A stretch of 51,536 nucleotides of DNA from Paludibacteraceae bacterium (GTDB lineage: Bacteria; Bacteroidota; Bacteroidia; Bacteroidales; Paludibacteraceae). Each line of letters opens with the position of its first letter. Within the stretch, counting starts at the first letter, position 1. A model generated the notes under the pieces. The model made no database searches and was not told the DNA's origin. It worked only from the letters and a program-made list of their open reading frames with translations. Shown here piece by piece: positions 34,018 to 42,715 of the stretch. The translations under genes and the position numbers were made by a program. Location of the stretch: positions 1-51,536 of the forward strand of contig JAFXSS010000011.1 of NCBI GenBank assembly GCA_017525455.1. The letters are read 5' to 3'.

Positions 34018-35964
34018 TTATCGAACTACTTTATGGCCGTTGATTACATACACGCCGTGGCCGAGGTTGGCGGGCTGTTCGCCCAGATACATGCCGAGCA
34101 TCGAATATACGCCTTGCTGTTTCGGCTGTACGGTTACTGTCTGCACATCATCGGTCACGGACAACTCTACCCTGCGCGGTTCGCTCCATATATCGTTGGC
34201 ATTGGCCTTACGCGTCTTGACGCGCCAGTAGTACGTACCCATCGGCAGGTAAGCAAAACGCTTGCGCACATCGGTGCTAAGCGACAAGTCGGTAGTCTCA
34301 TGAGCAAGCACTATGTCCTCAAACGCCTCGTCGCGGGCGAGTTGGAACACATATGCATCGGCCTGCGGCACTATCTGCCAACTGAACTCGAACGGCAGTG
34401 CCTTGTGCGCACCGTCGGACGGCGACAGCAGTACTGTTGCCTCAGGCGTGGCTTCCGCCTCACCCAGCACACGCGGAGCATACTCGTTGTTATAGCCGTC
34501 CAGCACGCTCACGGCAATCTTGTGCGAACTGGTGGATATACCTTCGGGCAGGGTGAACGACTTGGTGTATGTGACGCCCAGCAGCACTTCCCCCTTCGAG
34601 AAGATATTGATACGGTTACGGAAAGCATTCGGCACGGCATAGACGGCAAAGTGCACATCGTTGTCGGGATGCGACCAGGTAACGGTCTGCCCGGACGATT
34701 GCATATCCGTGACCATTGTACGCTCCTTGGCAGGTTTCCAGTTGATGGCCGGTGGCAGAGCGTAGGTAGCAAACTCATTGTTGCGGAACGCGCGGCGGAA
34801 CTTGGTGTCGTACACCCATCCGCGGGTGTTGTAGAGCACTGCTCCCGGCGCATTGTCGGTGACCGCTACGCGGTTGAGTTGCGTCTGCTCCTGCAGTTCG
34901 TTGACGGTAAACGCGCCCTCGTCGTGATAGCGGTACACCGCCATGCTCGAGTAGAACTGCTTGCCGAAACGGTCGGCAAGCCTACCCCACCACTTGCTGA
35001 GCACACGGTAATCCTGACCGCCGCCGATCTTCCAGTACAGCTGTGGAGAGATATAGTCAATCGTACCCTCCTTGAGCCATGCTACGGGGTCACAGTATAT
35101 CTCCTGATACATATTGCCGCCGGTGATGTTAGCGGGCAAGGTTATGCCTTCTTTGCTGGCCACGCTGTAATTGGTCGTCCAGATGCCGAACGGCGAAATG
35201 CCGAAGGTCACCCACGGTTTGACCGCCTGTATGGTGTCGTACACCGCGCGCACCATCTCGTTGACGTTCTGACGACGCCAGTCATGCACATCCATTCCTT
35301 CGGGTTTGTATTTGGCTACGGTAGCATCATCCTGGTTGGACGTACCGCCGTACGGGTAGAAATAATCATCAAAGATGATTCCGTCCACATCATACTTGCT
35401 CAGCAGGTCGCCCACCACCTCCTTTACGCGCTGCTTGACCTCCGGCAAGCCCGGGTCGAGGATGATGCTGCTCTTGTAATGCAGCAGCCACTCGGGATGA
35501 GTGTTGCTATAGTTGAGCGGTGTATCGTTGTTGCCTGTCCAGTCGTTGCCGTTACGGTCGGAGTAACGGTACGGGTTCATCCATGCGTGACAAGCCATGC
35601 CTCGCTTGTGACACTCGTCGATGCAGAACTGCAAAGGATCGTAACCCGGATCAGTGCCGCGAGCCACTTTCAGGTACGACGACCACGGCTCGTAAGCGCT
35701 CTTGTAGAACGCATCGGCACACGGACGGGCATGGAAGAGCACCACGTTCATCTTCAGCGCCTGAATAGAGTCGAGCATCTGCAGCATCTCTTTTTTCTGC
35801 GCCGTAGCACCGGAAGTGGTCGGCCAATCGATATTAGCCACCGTGGTGAACCACGTGGCACGCATCTCACGCTTCGGACCAGAGGCCGTACAAGGAATTA
35901 TTACTGAGAAACATAGCAACACAACGGTTGCAATGCAAGAAAAGGCATGCAATGAGTTTTTCAT
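34018..35964 (-). CDS. Family 10-like glycosyl hydrolase (GHL10, DigH/YngK-like)
   Basis: The 648-residue protein has a signal peptide (MKNSLHAFSCIATVVLL..., ends PCTA) and a GHL10 (DUF187) TIM-barrel domain: MRATWFTTVANIDWP, VVLFHARPCADAFY, HAWMNPYR, VDGIIFDDYFYPYGG (acidic pair) and ISPQLYWKIGG. Fibronectin-III/Ig-like domains follow, and the C-terminus (GVYSMLGMYLG...GVYVINGHKVVR) resembles a T9SS type A sorting region. E. coli DigH of this family cuts denuded peptidoglycan strands. ATG 35964 was chosen over the upstream 36009 start because that one lies within the promoter and leads into a non-signal sequence. It is the first gene of the SusCD locus. Confidence 0.88.
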   Translation of the reverse strand: MKNSLHAFSCIATVVLLCFSVIIPCTASGPKREMRATWFTTVANIDWPTTSGATAQKKEMLQMLDSIQALKMNVVLFHARPCADAFYKSAYEPWSSYLKVARGTDPGYDPLQFCIDECHKRGMACHAWMNPYRYSDRNGNDWTGNNDTPLNYSNTHPEWLLHYKSSIILDPGLPEVKQRVKEVVGDLLSKYDVDGIIFDDYFYPYGGTSNQDDATVAKYKPEGMDVHDWRRQNVNEMVRAVYDTIQAVKPWVTFGISPFGIWTTNYSVASKEGITLPANITGGNMYQEIYCDPVAWLKEGTIDYISPQLYWKIGGGQDYRVLSKWWGRLADRFGKQFYSSMAVYRYHDEGAFTVNELQEQTQLNRVAVTDNAPGAVLYNTRGWVYDTKFRRAFRNNEFATYALPPAINWKPAKERTMVTDMQSSGQTVTWSHPDNDVHFAVYAVPNAFRNRINIFSKGEVLLGVTYTKSFTLPEGISTSSHKIAVSVLDGYNNEYAPRVLGEAEATPEATVLLSPSDGAHKALPFEFSWQIVPQADAYVFQLARDEAFEDIVLAHETTDLSLSTDVRKRFAYLPMGTYYWRVKTRKANANDIWSEPRRVELSVTDDVQTVTVQPKQQGVYSMLGMYLGEQPANLGHGVYVINGHKVVR

Positions 35965-35986
35965 ACAATAAGGCCATTTTACGTGA

Positions 35987-36018
35987 CAAAGATACAAAAA
36001 AAATCTCACATTTGCAAA
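35987..36018 (-). promoter_or_regulatory. Promoter of the SusCD locus
   Basis: Minus-strand TTTG (36015-36018), a 20-nt spacer and TATCTTTG (35987-35994), 23 nt before ATG 35964. The -33 region is extended, TTTGCAAATGTG, as at 18932 and 50621. Confidence 0.75.
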
Positions 36019-36068
36019 TTTTCAAGCCAAAATATTTCCAAAAAATATCTCTTTGTATGAAAATCATA

Positions 36069-36109
36069 AAAAAATGTGTGCGCAAGTCAGGTCTGCACAC
36101 ACATTTTTT
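36069..36109 (-). terminator. Bidirectional-type terminator
   Basis: Arms AAAAAATGTGTG (36069-36080) and CACACATTTTTT (36098-36109) form a 12-bp stem with A/T runs on both sides, 31 nt after the stop of the DUF4234-like gene. It ends the transcript of the genes at 36141-37524. Confidence 0.8.
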
Positions 36110-36140
36110 ATACGACAACGTTACGTTGTTCTGCTCATGA

Positions 36141-36557
36141 CTACCCTTTCTCGTTGTAGTCGGCGTTGATAAGGTTCATGGCTTTCATACGTTTGTGGAT
36201 ATATACAAACGGACCAATCAGAATCAAGCTTCCGAGTATGCACCAGAGCCAGAAATCTGCTGCGCCGAAATCGTAGTCAATCTGACGGCGTTTGAGTTCG
36301 ATACCCATACGGTCAGAGGTACGGTGGTACCATACGATAGGAGCTATACCGAAGGTCAGCCATGAGAAGATGAAAAAGATGAGGCAATAGTGCATCGTAC
36401 TTCTTCCGTCATGAGGCGATACAACGAGGTTCAGTTCCTCGGAGATGTGCGATTCTACCACCAGCGGATAGATACCCAAGGTGATGATTCCCAGCAGCCA
36501 GTACTTGAGCAGTCCGCGCTCGGTACGCAACTGAAAAGCAGGTTTAACGTTTTCCAT
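36141..36557 (-). CDS. DUF4234-like membrane protein
   Basis: A 138-residue protein with three hydrophobic segments (about 19-36, 58-78, 105-125). The pattern LLKYWLLGIITLGIYPLVVESHI, followed by HYCLIFFIFSWLTFGIAPIVWYH, fits the DUF4234 family of small integral membrane proteins of unknown function. It is 34 bp downstream of another membrane-protein gene and ends in TAG. Confidence 0.8.
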   Translation of the reverse strand: MENVKPAFQLRTERGLLKYWLLGIITLGIYPLVVESHISEELNLVVSPHDGRSTMHYCLIFFIFSWLTFGIAPIVWYHRTSDRMGIELKRRQIDYDFGAADFWLWCILGSLILIGPFVYIHKRMKAMNLINADYNEKG

Positions 36558-36591
36558 AAAATAGTAAGGATTTAATGATTAATGATCATGC

Positions 36592-37524
36592 CTACTCACT
36601 TGACGGCTTTTCGGCTTCCTCCGTATGATTGGTTTGTACCACTTCAGCTTCCGTATCCTCGATGGCACCTTCCTGCTCCGCCATCAGGTCTTCGTAGAAC
36701 AGGGCATGGGCGAGATGCTGCATCGGCACAAACACGAACTGCAGCACCAGTATCACTATCAGCGAGAGCAGGGCAAGGGTGACGTACAGTCCCCAGCGCT
36801 CCGCAAACGCGCCGCCTATCAGCTTCAACGCCTCGGTCGAATCTGCCTCCAGCGCCGTAGCATGGCCGCCTAATGCCAAAGGCATTACCAGCGAAAAGAT
36901 GCCAATCATCATCAGCACCCAGAGCACTACCACCGGACCGATAAGTATCTCCAGGTCTATCATGAACAGCTGCCACTTGTGCCCCTCGGTCAGCTGCGAG
37001 CAACGGCGCGTCAGTTGCCATACCGACTCATCGGGATGATCACTCGCCAAGAGCGGAAGCATCGTTGCCACCGCATATACCCAGACGATGGCAAACACAC
37101 TTATACCTATCGCCATCAGCGCAATGCAGAACTTCCACCCGAGGCCGATCTCAAGGTTCGAGGCTTGGTTGAGAATCTGCGATACAATCGATGGCCATAC
37201 CATCATCACACTCACCGCCAATGCACGCGCATAACCGACCTGAAGGTCAGCTTTCGTCACCGACTGACCGCGCCTCATCGCCAAGAAGCACACAGGGACA
37301 TAATAGTACAACAGCCCGATAGTAAACAGAACAGCCAATGCCGCCAAAACGGTGTACCATAGTCCGAACTTCGGATGGGAGGACATAAGCGCCAAACCCG
37401 GCGCGATAAGGATCATCGCCACAATCATTGCCGCGAACTGAAGGGCCATCACAACCGATGACTCCCTGACATGCGACTTCCACAAGTTCCAACCTCCGGA
37501 AAAATACTGAGATGTGAGTTTCAT
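36592..37524 (-). CDS. Polytopic membrane protein, DUF975/YciC-like
   Basis: The 310-residue protein has about six hydrophobic segments (for example ALQFAAMIVAMILIAPGLAL, YTVLAALAVLFTIGLLYYYV, and paired helices near 115-160 and 190-270) and an acidic cytoplasmic tail. The layout resembles DUF975/YciC-type proteins but I cannot name it with certainty. ATG 37524 (MKLTSQYFSGGWNLW) was preferred over a longer frame from 37596. Its stop is TAG. Confidence 0.72.
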   Translation of the reverse strand: MKLTSQYFSGGWNLWKSHVRESSVVMALQFAAMIVAMILIAPGLALMSSHPKFGLWYTVLAALAVLFTIGLLYYYVPVCFLAMRRGQSVTKADLQVGYARALAVSVMMVWPSIVSQILNQASNLEIGLGWKFCIALMAIGISVFAIVWVYAVATMLPLLASDHPDESVWQLTRRCSQLTEGHKWQLFMIDLEILIGPVVVLWVLMMIGIFSLVMPLALGGHATALEADSTEALKLIGGAFAERWGLYVTLALLSLIVILVLQFVFVPMQHLAHALFYEDLMAEQEGAIEDTEAEVVQTNHTEEAEKPSSE

Positions 37525-37730
37525 AAGTTGATTACGATGTTTGGGGTATTTGGTTTGTTTTTTATTGCACTTCCGTGAGACTACGTTCTTGAGCACCTAT
37601 TTCGTTGACAAATATTGAGAACAAGATAATTAATATACTTTTACACGAGTTTAGTCCAGTTTGAATATTGTGGTATCAATAGTACAATATGAATTATTAT
37701 TCTTTTCACAATCAACAGAATAAACAGATA

Positions 37731-38318
37731 TTAATCTTCTATAGTTGTTTCTTCCCTAAATTTTCTTTCTAATTCTTCCATATATGCTTGCCTGACGCTA
37801 TCCAGAGTCGGTTTTATAAAATTATAATACCTTTCCGAATGCCTATATAGTTTAACCGCCATATAGTTGCCTTCTATCCAATTATAATCTCCTCCACCTA
37901 TTTTGTAACCAGGTCTTCCTCCATAATGATGCTTATAAACAGGTCCCGTAACCATTAAAGTATCTCCCTCATATATCCATTCATCAGCAATTATATATAT
38001 AGGATTACAGATTAAAGAAACCTCATAAAAGAAATCTGACGAATCCACAGGGGCAAAATGCATACCTCCCTCCTTAAACATATTTCTTTTTATGATGTAT
38101 TCTACCCCGTCTTCTGCTTTAACCGTTGGCGCCCAATGATAAAACCAATCAGCAAATTCATATTTAAGATGCGGACTGTAATCATCGGCATAGTATGGCA
38201 CACTATCCAATGTGCCTATAATAGTACGTTCTTTTATCGGTTCCTTTACCGGCTCATTACATCCCATAAAAGCTATGGCACATACTAAACACGAGAATAT
38301 AACGAAGAGTTTCTTCAT
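37731..38318 (-). CDS. Hypothetical lipoprotein
   Basis: The 195-residue protein has a lipoprotein signal ending FMGC (Cys20), then a charged linker EPVKEPIKER and a Tyr/Trp-rich domain (GTLDSVPYYADDYSP, WIYEGDTLMVTGPVY), perhaps an OB-like or lipocalin-like small fold. Its DNA is visibly more AT-rich than that of its neighbours, hinting at recent acquisition. Family not recognised. Confidence 0.7.
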   Translation of the reverse strand: MKKLFVIFSCLVCAIAFMGCNEPVKEPIKERTIIGTLDSVPYYADDYSPHLKYEFADWFYHWAPTVKAEDGVEYIIKRNMFKEGGMHFAPVDSSDFFYEVSLICNPIYIIADEWIYEGDTLMVTGPVYKHHYGGRPGYKIGGGDYNWIEGNYMAVKLYRHSERYYNFIKPTLDSVRQAYMEELERKFREETTIED

Positions 38319-38325
38319 TTCGTCA

Positions 38326-38524
38326 CTATATTGATAGATTTTCCAACGTTTCTTGTAAAGCTTTTATCTGTTTGTCCTGCTCAATAATATACAAAGTCAA
38401 CATCAGTCACCTTGCTAACCAGCGAATTGGCATATTCCTGCTTAGTGCCGGATGATTGGGCATAACACACCATCGTCGTCAACGCCCATGCTACAAGTAA
38501 TGAAAATAGACCGGATTGTTTCAT
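38326..38524 (-). pseudogene. Small secreted ORF with shifted coiled-coil tail, possible gene remnant
   Basis: From ATG 38524 a frame codes 47 residues with a signal peptide (MKQSGLFSLLVAWALTTMVC-YAQ) and stops at 38381 just after VDFVYY. In the +1 frame the sequence continues to TAG 38326 as IEQDKQIKALQETLENLSI, a heptad-type tail typical of the ends of larger Bacteroidota proteins. The two parts together look like a gene shortened by deletion and frameshift. It keeps a perfect promoter (38554-38585). The alternative is a genuine 47-residue secreted peptide (38381-38524). Confidence 0.5.
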
Positions 38525-38553
38525 GGTAATTAGTTTAGTTTGGTATTCTTCCG

Positions 38554-38585
38554 CAAAGATACAACAATAATTTCACTTTTGCAAA
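38554..38585 (-). promoter_or_regulatory. Minus-strand promoter of a divergent pair
   Basis: TTTG (38582-38585), a 20-nt spacer and TATCTTTG (38554-38561) on the minus strand, driving the small ORF at 38524. It lies back to back with the plus-strand promoter 38632-38663. Confidence 0.7.
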
Positions 38586-38631
38586 TCCGCATGCACTTTT
38601 TTTATACTACATACGACATTTTTTCAAAAAA

Positions 38632-38663
38632 TTTGCAGAAACGGAAAAAAAGTCGTATCTTTG
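38632..38663 (+). promoter_or_regulatory. Plus-strand promoter of the TPR/PD40 gene
   Basis: TTTG (38632-38635), a 20-nt spacer and TATCTTTG (38656-38663). ATG 38688 is 25 nt downstream, so the leader is very short. Confidence 0.75.
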
Positions 38664-38687
38664 CACCCGAAATTTGTGCAATTCGAC

Positions 38688-40097
38688 ATGCGACGCTTTC
38701 TATATATATCCGTTCTTATGCTTCTGACCAGCCTCACGGCGTTCGGTCAGAGCGCGAAGCAGGCCGATGACCTGTTCAATGCGCGTGAGTACGCCAAGGC
38801 GCGTACCATTTACGATGCATTGCTTCGCAAGCACCCCACGCATCCGCTGTATCTGTATCGCGCCGCACGGTGTGCACAGGAGACGGATGATCTGACTACG
38901 GCAGAGGAGCTGTTTCTCAAGGCAGGAACGAAGTACCCGCTCAGGAACTTCTTTCTCGGCGAGCTGTACTTCAGCCAGTGGCGCATGGACGAGGCGCTGG
39001 CAGCCTACGAAGCCGTGCTGCCGTCCATCGACGAGCAGAACGAGCGTTATCCGGTTATCACGCAGCACATGGCGCAGGCACAGGTCATTGCCCGCTACCT
39101 GAAACATGTGTCGCGCATCGAGGTGCTGGGAGTGCAACGCATAGCTACGGCCGACATAGCTGCCGCTTATGTCATAGGCGCTGAGAACGGTACGCTGCGT
39201 ATCGACTCACTGGGCAGCAGTTTCACCACGCAACGCGGTGACAGGCGGTACTTCAGTGTACGCGACGGCGAGCGGACAGTGCTCGTCGGACAACAGCGAC
39301 TGCTGGAGCAGTGGGAGGCACCCGACACACTCAGGGCAAGCATCAACAGCGGAAAGACGAACAACTACCCGTATGTGCTGACCGACGGTGCTACCCTATA
39401 CTTCGCCTCCGACCGTGAGGGAGGACTGGGCGGACTGGATATATATATGACCCGCTACAACGCCGCACTGGGCGAGTGGCTGCCTGCAGAGAACATAGGT
39501 ATGCCGTACAACTCGCCGGCAGATGATTATCTGTATGTGGCTGACGAACATGCCGGCACGGCGTTCTTCGCCACCAACCGGCACTGCACCGGAACGGACT
39601 CTGTGGAGGTCTATCAGATTACCCTGACCGACCGCACGTTCCTGCGTGGCCTGCCTGACAACGAACTGGTGGCACTCGCACGGTTGGACAGCCTGATTGC
39701 CCCTACGGAGGTCAGCAGTCTGCAGTCAGCAATCAGCGTTCAGCAGTCTGCAGTCAGCGGACAGCAGTCGGTGGGCAGCAGTCAGCAGCCTGCGGTCGGC
39801 AACGAGCGGGGCGACAGCATATACTTCGTGCTCAACGATACACATATCTATACCAGTGTCGACGATTTCCGAAGCGACTCCGCCCGCGTGCTCTACGAGC
39901 AATATGTCCGTCTGCAGCAAGCACAGGTACAAGCCGAAGAGATGCTCGACAGTCTGCGCCATCAGTATTACCAAGCCAACGACGCCACACGCGCATCGCT
40001 CAAAGCGCGCATACCTATCCTGTCCGGAGAGATAGACAGCCGCAAACAAACAATGCGCGAGACTCTGTCACAAGTTCGCTCACTGGAGATGCAGTAA
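38688..40097 (+). CDS. TPR and PD40-repeat periplasmic protein
   Basis: The 469-residue protein starts at ATG 38688 (MRRFLYISVLMLLTSLTAFGQ, a signal peptide); a longer TTG frame begins inside the promoter. Residues about 22-140 form TPR helices (AKQADDLFNAREYAKARTIYDALL). About 210-300 holds PD40/WD40-like motifs (LYFASDREGGLGGLDIYM, AFFATNRHC). The C-terminal 100 residues are coiled coil. The layout resembles the front of PorE-type T9SS proteins but lacks their OmpA domain. Between about 345 and 370 a Gln/Ser/Val run (QQSAVSGQQSV) comes from a CAGTCAG-like DNA repeat. It is one of two plus-strand genes here. Confidence 0.82.
   Translation: MRRFLYISVLMLLTSLTAFGQSAKQADDLFNAREYAKARTIYDALLRKHPTHPLYLYRAARCAQETDDLTTAEELFLKAGTKYPLRNFFLGELYFSQWRMDEALAAYEAVLPSIDEQNERYPVITQHMAQAQVIARYLKHVSRIEVLGVQRIATADIAAAYVIGAENGTLRIDSLGSSFTTQRGDRRYFSVRDGERTVLVGQQRLLEQWEAPDTLRASINSGKTNNYPYVLTDGATLYFASDREGGLGGLDIYMTRYNAALGEWLPAENIGMPYNSPADDYLYVADEHAGTAFFATNRHCTGTDSVEVYQITLTDRTFLRGLPDNELVALARLDSLIAPTEVSSLQSAISVQQSAVSGQQSVGSSQQPAVGNERGDSIYFVLNDTHIYTSVDDFRSDSARVLYEQYVRLQQAQVQAEEMLDSLRHQYYQANDATRASLKARIPILSGEIDSRKQTMRETLSQVRSLEMQ
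39714..39800 (+). repeat. CAGTCAG-type imperfect repeat inside a gene
   Basis: About 85 bp of imperfect units such as CAGTCTGCAGTCAGC and CAGCAGTCAGCAG, keeping the reading frame of the TPR/PD40 gene and coding Gln/Ser/Val/Ala. It sits in a linker between the propeller-like part and the coiled coil. Confidence 0.75.
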
Positions 40098-40115
40098 CCC
40101 TGCGCCAGACATATA

Positions 40116-40156
40116 CCAAGCCCTCCCTGCAGCATTATGCTTACGGGAGGGCTTGG
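40116..40156. terminator. Strong hairpin after the TPR/PD40 gene
   Basis: 12-bp perfect stem CCAAGCCCTCCC/GGGAGGGCTTGG with a 17-nt loop, 18 nt after the stop codon. No clear T tract follows. Confidence 0.7.
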
Positions 40157-40389
40157 CTATTGAACAGATCGACTGCCTAAATGTTCGGGGGATAATAGTA
40201 CAATCCGGCTCTGGGGCGAGAATGGTTCGTGAATGTCTAAGAATAACTAAGAACAACCAAGAACAACTAACGTCGCGGTTTAGAACACTGCGTTCGAAAA
40301 AACAGGGTTTCAAAAATTTGCGCTGAAAAGAAAAAGACGGCGGAATACCGTCGGGAACAGAACACCGCTGCGCTAAAGATAGTTTTTGC

Positions 40390-40447
40390 ATGACCAAGTT
40401 GACCAAGTTGACCAAGTTCGCGTCAAGTTGGTCAAGATGGTCAAGTT
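40390..40447. repeat. 9-bp tandem repeat (gaccaagtt)
   Basis: Three exact GACCAAGTT units on the plus strand, followed after CGC by four diverged, oppositely spelled units (TCAAGTTGG, TCAAGATGG). The region 40098-40634 holds no gene: besides this array it has hairpins at 40116-40156, 40515-40534 (CGGGCGTA/TACGCCCG) and 40588-40623. Confidence 0.8.
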
Positions 40448-40587
40448 AGTCATATGAAATTTTTGAGACGCTTGTAAAGTCAAGCTGGGGCAATATGCGA
40501 AACAAAGTGATGTGCGGGCGTAAATATACGCCCGAAAGGGAAAATGTAAGGGATAAAAGCCGGAATACCGCCGATGTGTTTGGGAAC

Positions 40588-40623
40588 GCCATGTATGGCA
40601 CGGAAATTCGTGCCATACATGGC
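40588..40623 (-). terminator. Terminator-like hairpin after transketolase
   Basis: 15-bp perfect stem GCCATGTATGGCACG/CGTGCCATACATGGC with a 6-nt loop, 11 nt after the tkt stop. It has no U tract. Confidence 0.65.
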
Positions 40624-40634
40624 AATATACTCGA

Positions 40635-42647
40635 TTAGAGCAGTTTCTTGACTTGGTCGTAGACGTTCTGGGCGGTGAAGCCGAGTTTCTCGTCGAGGAC
40701 CTTGTACGGGGCAGAGAAGCCGAACGAACTAAGTCCCCAAACAGTACCGTTCTCGCCAACGAGTGACTCGAGCGTGCAAGGCAGGCCGGCAGTCATACCG
40801 AAGCGCTTGATGCCCTTGGGCAGCACTTGCTCCTGATACTCCTTCGGTTGCTCGCGGAACAAACCCTCAGACGGAACGCTAACAATCTGCAGGCGGACAC
40901 CCTCCTTGCGCAGGAGTTCGGCACCGGCAAGGAGCGTTGACACCTCACTACCTGAAGCAAGCAGCACAACCTGCGGATTCTCGTCCTTGCTGACGATATA
41001 TGCGCCACGCTCGAAGCCTGCCTTGTTGACATTAGGTACAGGAGCTATATCCTGACGGCTGAGGATGAGTGCGGTAGGCGTAGCGGTATTCTCGATAGCC
41101 ATGCGCCATGCGAGGGTTGTCTCCTCTGCATCGGCAGGACGCAGAACGAGCATGGACGGTTTGCCGGAGTGGTTGCGGAGTTTCTCCATCAGTCGGATCT
41201 GTGCCTCCTGCTCAACAGGCTCGTGGGTCGGTCCGTCCTCGCCTACGCGGAACGCATCGTGGCTCCAGATGAAGATAACGGGCACCTCCATCAACGCCGC
41301 CAGACGAACGGCAGGTTTCATATAATCGCTGAACACGAAGAACGTGCCGCAAGCGGGAATAACGCCACCATGCAGACGCATGCCGATACATACGCAAGCC
41401 ATGGTGAGTTCGCTCACGCCTGCCTGCAGGAACTGACCGGAGAAGTCACCCTTGGTGAACGCCTTGGTTTTCTTGAGGAAACCGTCGGTCTTGTCGGAGT
41501 TGCTCAGGTCAGCCGAGCTGACAATCATGTTGCCCACGTTCTCTGCCAGGAACGACAGAGCGGTAGCCGAAGCCGCACGTGTAGCCGCACCGGCTTTTTG
41601 CTGTACGAGACTCCAGTCGATGCAGGGCACCTCACAGGACATATATGTCTCATACTCGTTAGCCGACTGCGGGTGAGCCTGTTTCCACTCATAATAAGCA
41701 GCATAGCGCTTGTTAGCCAGTTCGCGAAGTTCGGCAGCACGGTTCTCGTAGAGTTTGGCTACCTCGGGGAAGATTTGGAACGGATCAGCCGGGTCACCAC
41801 CCAAGTTGGCAATCGTGCGCTCAAACGAAGCACCGGATTTGCTGAGCGGATTGCCGTGGGTAGAGCACTTGCTCTCGAACGACTCGCCTTCGGCCGTTAC
41901 GCAGCCTTTGCCCATGATCGTATGACCGATGATGAGCGACGGACGCTCCTTCTCAGCCTTGGCGGCCTTCAGCGCCTCGCGTATAGCAGCAGGATCGTTG
42001 CCGTTGATCTCCTGAACGAACCATCCCCAGGCCTTGTACTTGGCAGCCACATCCTCGGTGGTCACCTCGCGGCACATGGTGGAGAGCTGAACCTCGTTGG
42101 AGTCATAGAACATGATGAGGTTATCCAAGCCCAACGTACCCGCCATACGGCCTGCGCCTTGCGAGATCTCCTCCTGCACGCCGCCATCGGAGATGAACGC
42201 GTAGATAGTAGGATTATGCACCTCACCGTAGCGGGCGTTGAAGAACTTAGCCGCGATAGCAGCACCTACGGCAAACGTATGTCCCTGACCGAGCGGTCCG
42301 GAGGTGTTCTCGATACCACGTTCGATGTCGCGCTCGGGGTGACCCGGAGTGACACTACCCCACTGGCGAAGGTTCTTCAGGTCTTCCAGAGTGAACTTGC
42401 CTGCCAAGCAGAGTTGTGCATACAGCATAGGTGCCATGTGTCCGGGGTCGAGGAAGAAGCGATCGCGTGCTTCCCATGCAGGATTCTCGGGATCGTACTC
42501 AAGGAACTCGGAAAAGAGCACGTTGATAAAATCAGCGCCACCCATAGCGCCACCCGGGTGACCGCTCTTGGCTTTCTCAACAGCTGCCGCCGCAAGGATG
42601 CGGATATTGTTAGCAGCAAGATTCAATAGTTCAGTTGTGTTGTTCAT
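40635..42647 (-). CDS. tkt: Transketolase
   Basis: Transketolase moves two-carbon units between sugar phosphates in the non-oxidative pentose phosphate pathway, using thiamine diphosphate. The 670-residue protein has the whole set: SGHPGGAMGGADF (His at about 29), the cofactor-binding ISDGGVQEEISQGAGRMAG at about 153, YDSNEVQLS, the pyrimidine domain with FSDYMKPAVRLAALM, and IWSHDAFRVGEDGPTHEPVEQ near 460. Length and order are those of bacterial TktA. ATG 42647 is clear. Confidence 0.97.
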   Translation of the reverse strand: MNNTTELLNLAANNIRILAAAAVEKAKSGHPGGAMGGADFINVLFSEFLEYDPENPAWEARDRFFLDPGHMAPMLYAQLCLAGKFTLEDLKNLRQWGSVTPGHPERDIERGIENTSGPLGQGHTFAVGAAIAAKFFNARYGEVHNPTIYAFISDGGVQEEISQGAGRMAGTLGLDNLIMFYDSNEVQLSTMCREVTTEDVAAKYKAWGWFVQEINGNDPAAIREALKAAKAEKERPSLIIGHTIMGKGCVTAEGESFESKCSTHGNPLSKSGASFERTIANLGGDPADPFQIFPEVAKLYENRAAELRELANKRYAAYYEWKQAHPQSANEYETYMSCEVPCIDWSLVQQKAGAATRAASATALSFLAENVGNMIVSSADLSNSDKTDGFLKKTKAFTKGDFSGQFLQAGVSELTMACVCIGMRLHGGVIPACGTFFVFSDYMKPAVRLAALMEVPVIFIWSHDAFRVGEDGPTHEPVEQEAQIRLMEKLRNHSGKPSMLVLRPADAEETTLAWRMAIENTATPTALILSRQDIAPVPNVNKAGFERGAYIVSKDENPQVVLLASGSEVSTLLAGAELLRKEGVRLQIVSVPSEGLFREQPKEYQEQVLPKGIKRFGMTAGLPCTLESLVGENGTVWGLSSFGFSAPYKVLDEKLGFTAQNVYDQVKKLL

Positions 42648-42715
42648 AAGGATATTATTTTTTTGATGTTAGTATTCTGTGTTGCCAAATGACTAGGCGA
42701 CTAGGGGAAGCGGGG

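Noticed and set aside
34033-35907. 624-codon plus-strand frame antisense to the GHL10 gene
   Set aside because: The minus strand has clear GHL10 motifs, a signal peptide and a promoter. The antisense frame has no recognisable domain and follows the codon bias of the real gene.
38661-38687. Upstream TTG start of the TPR/PD40 gene
   Set aside because: It lies within the -7 promoter box. ATG 38688 begins a proper signal peptide.
40373-40759. 128-codon minus-strand frame between the TPR/PD40 and transketolase genes
   Set aside because: It overlaps the end of tkt in another frame and otherwise runs through the 9-bp array and hairpins; its composition is not protein-like.
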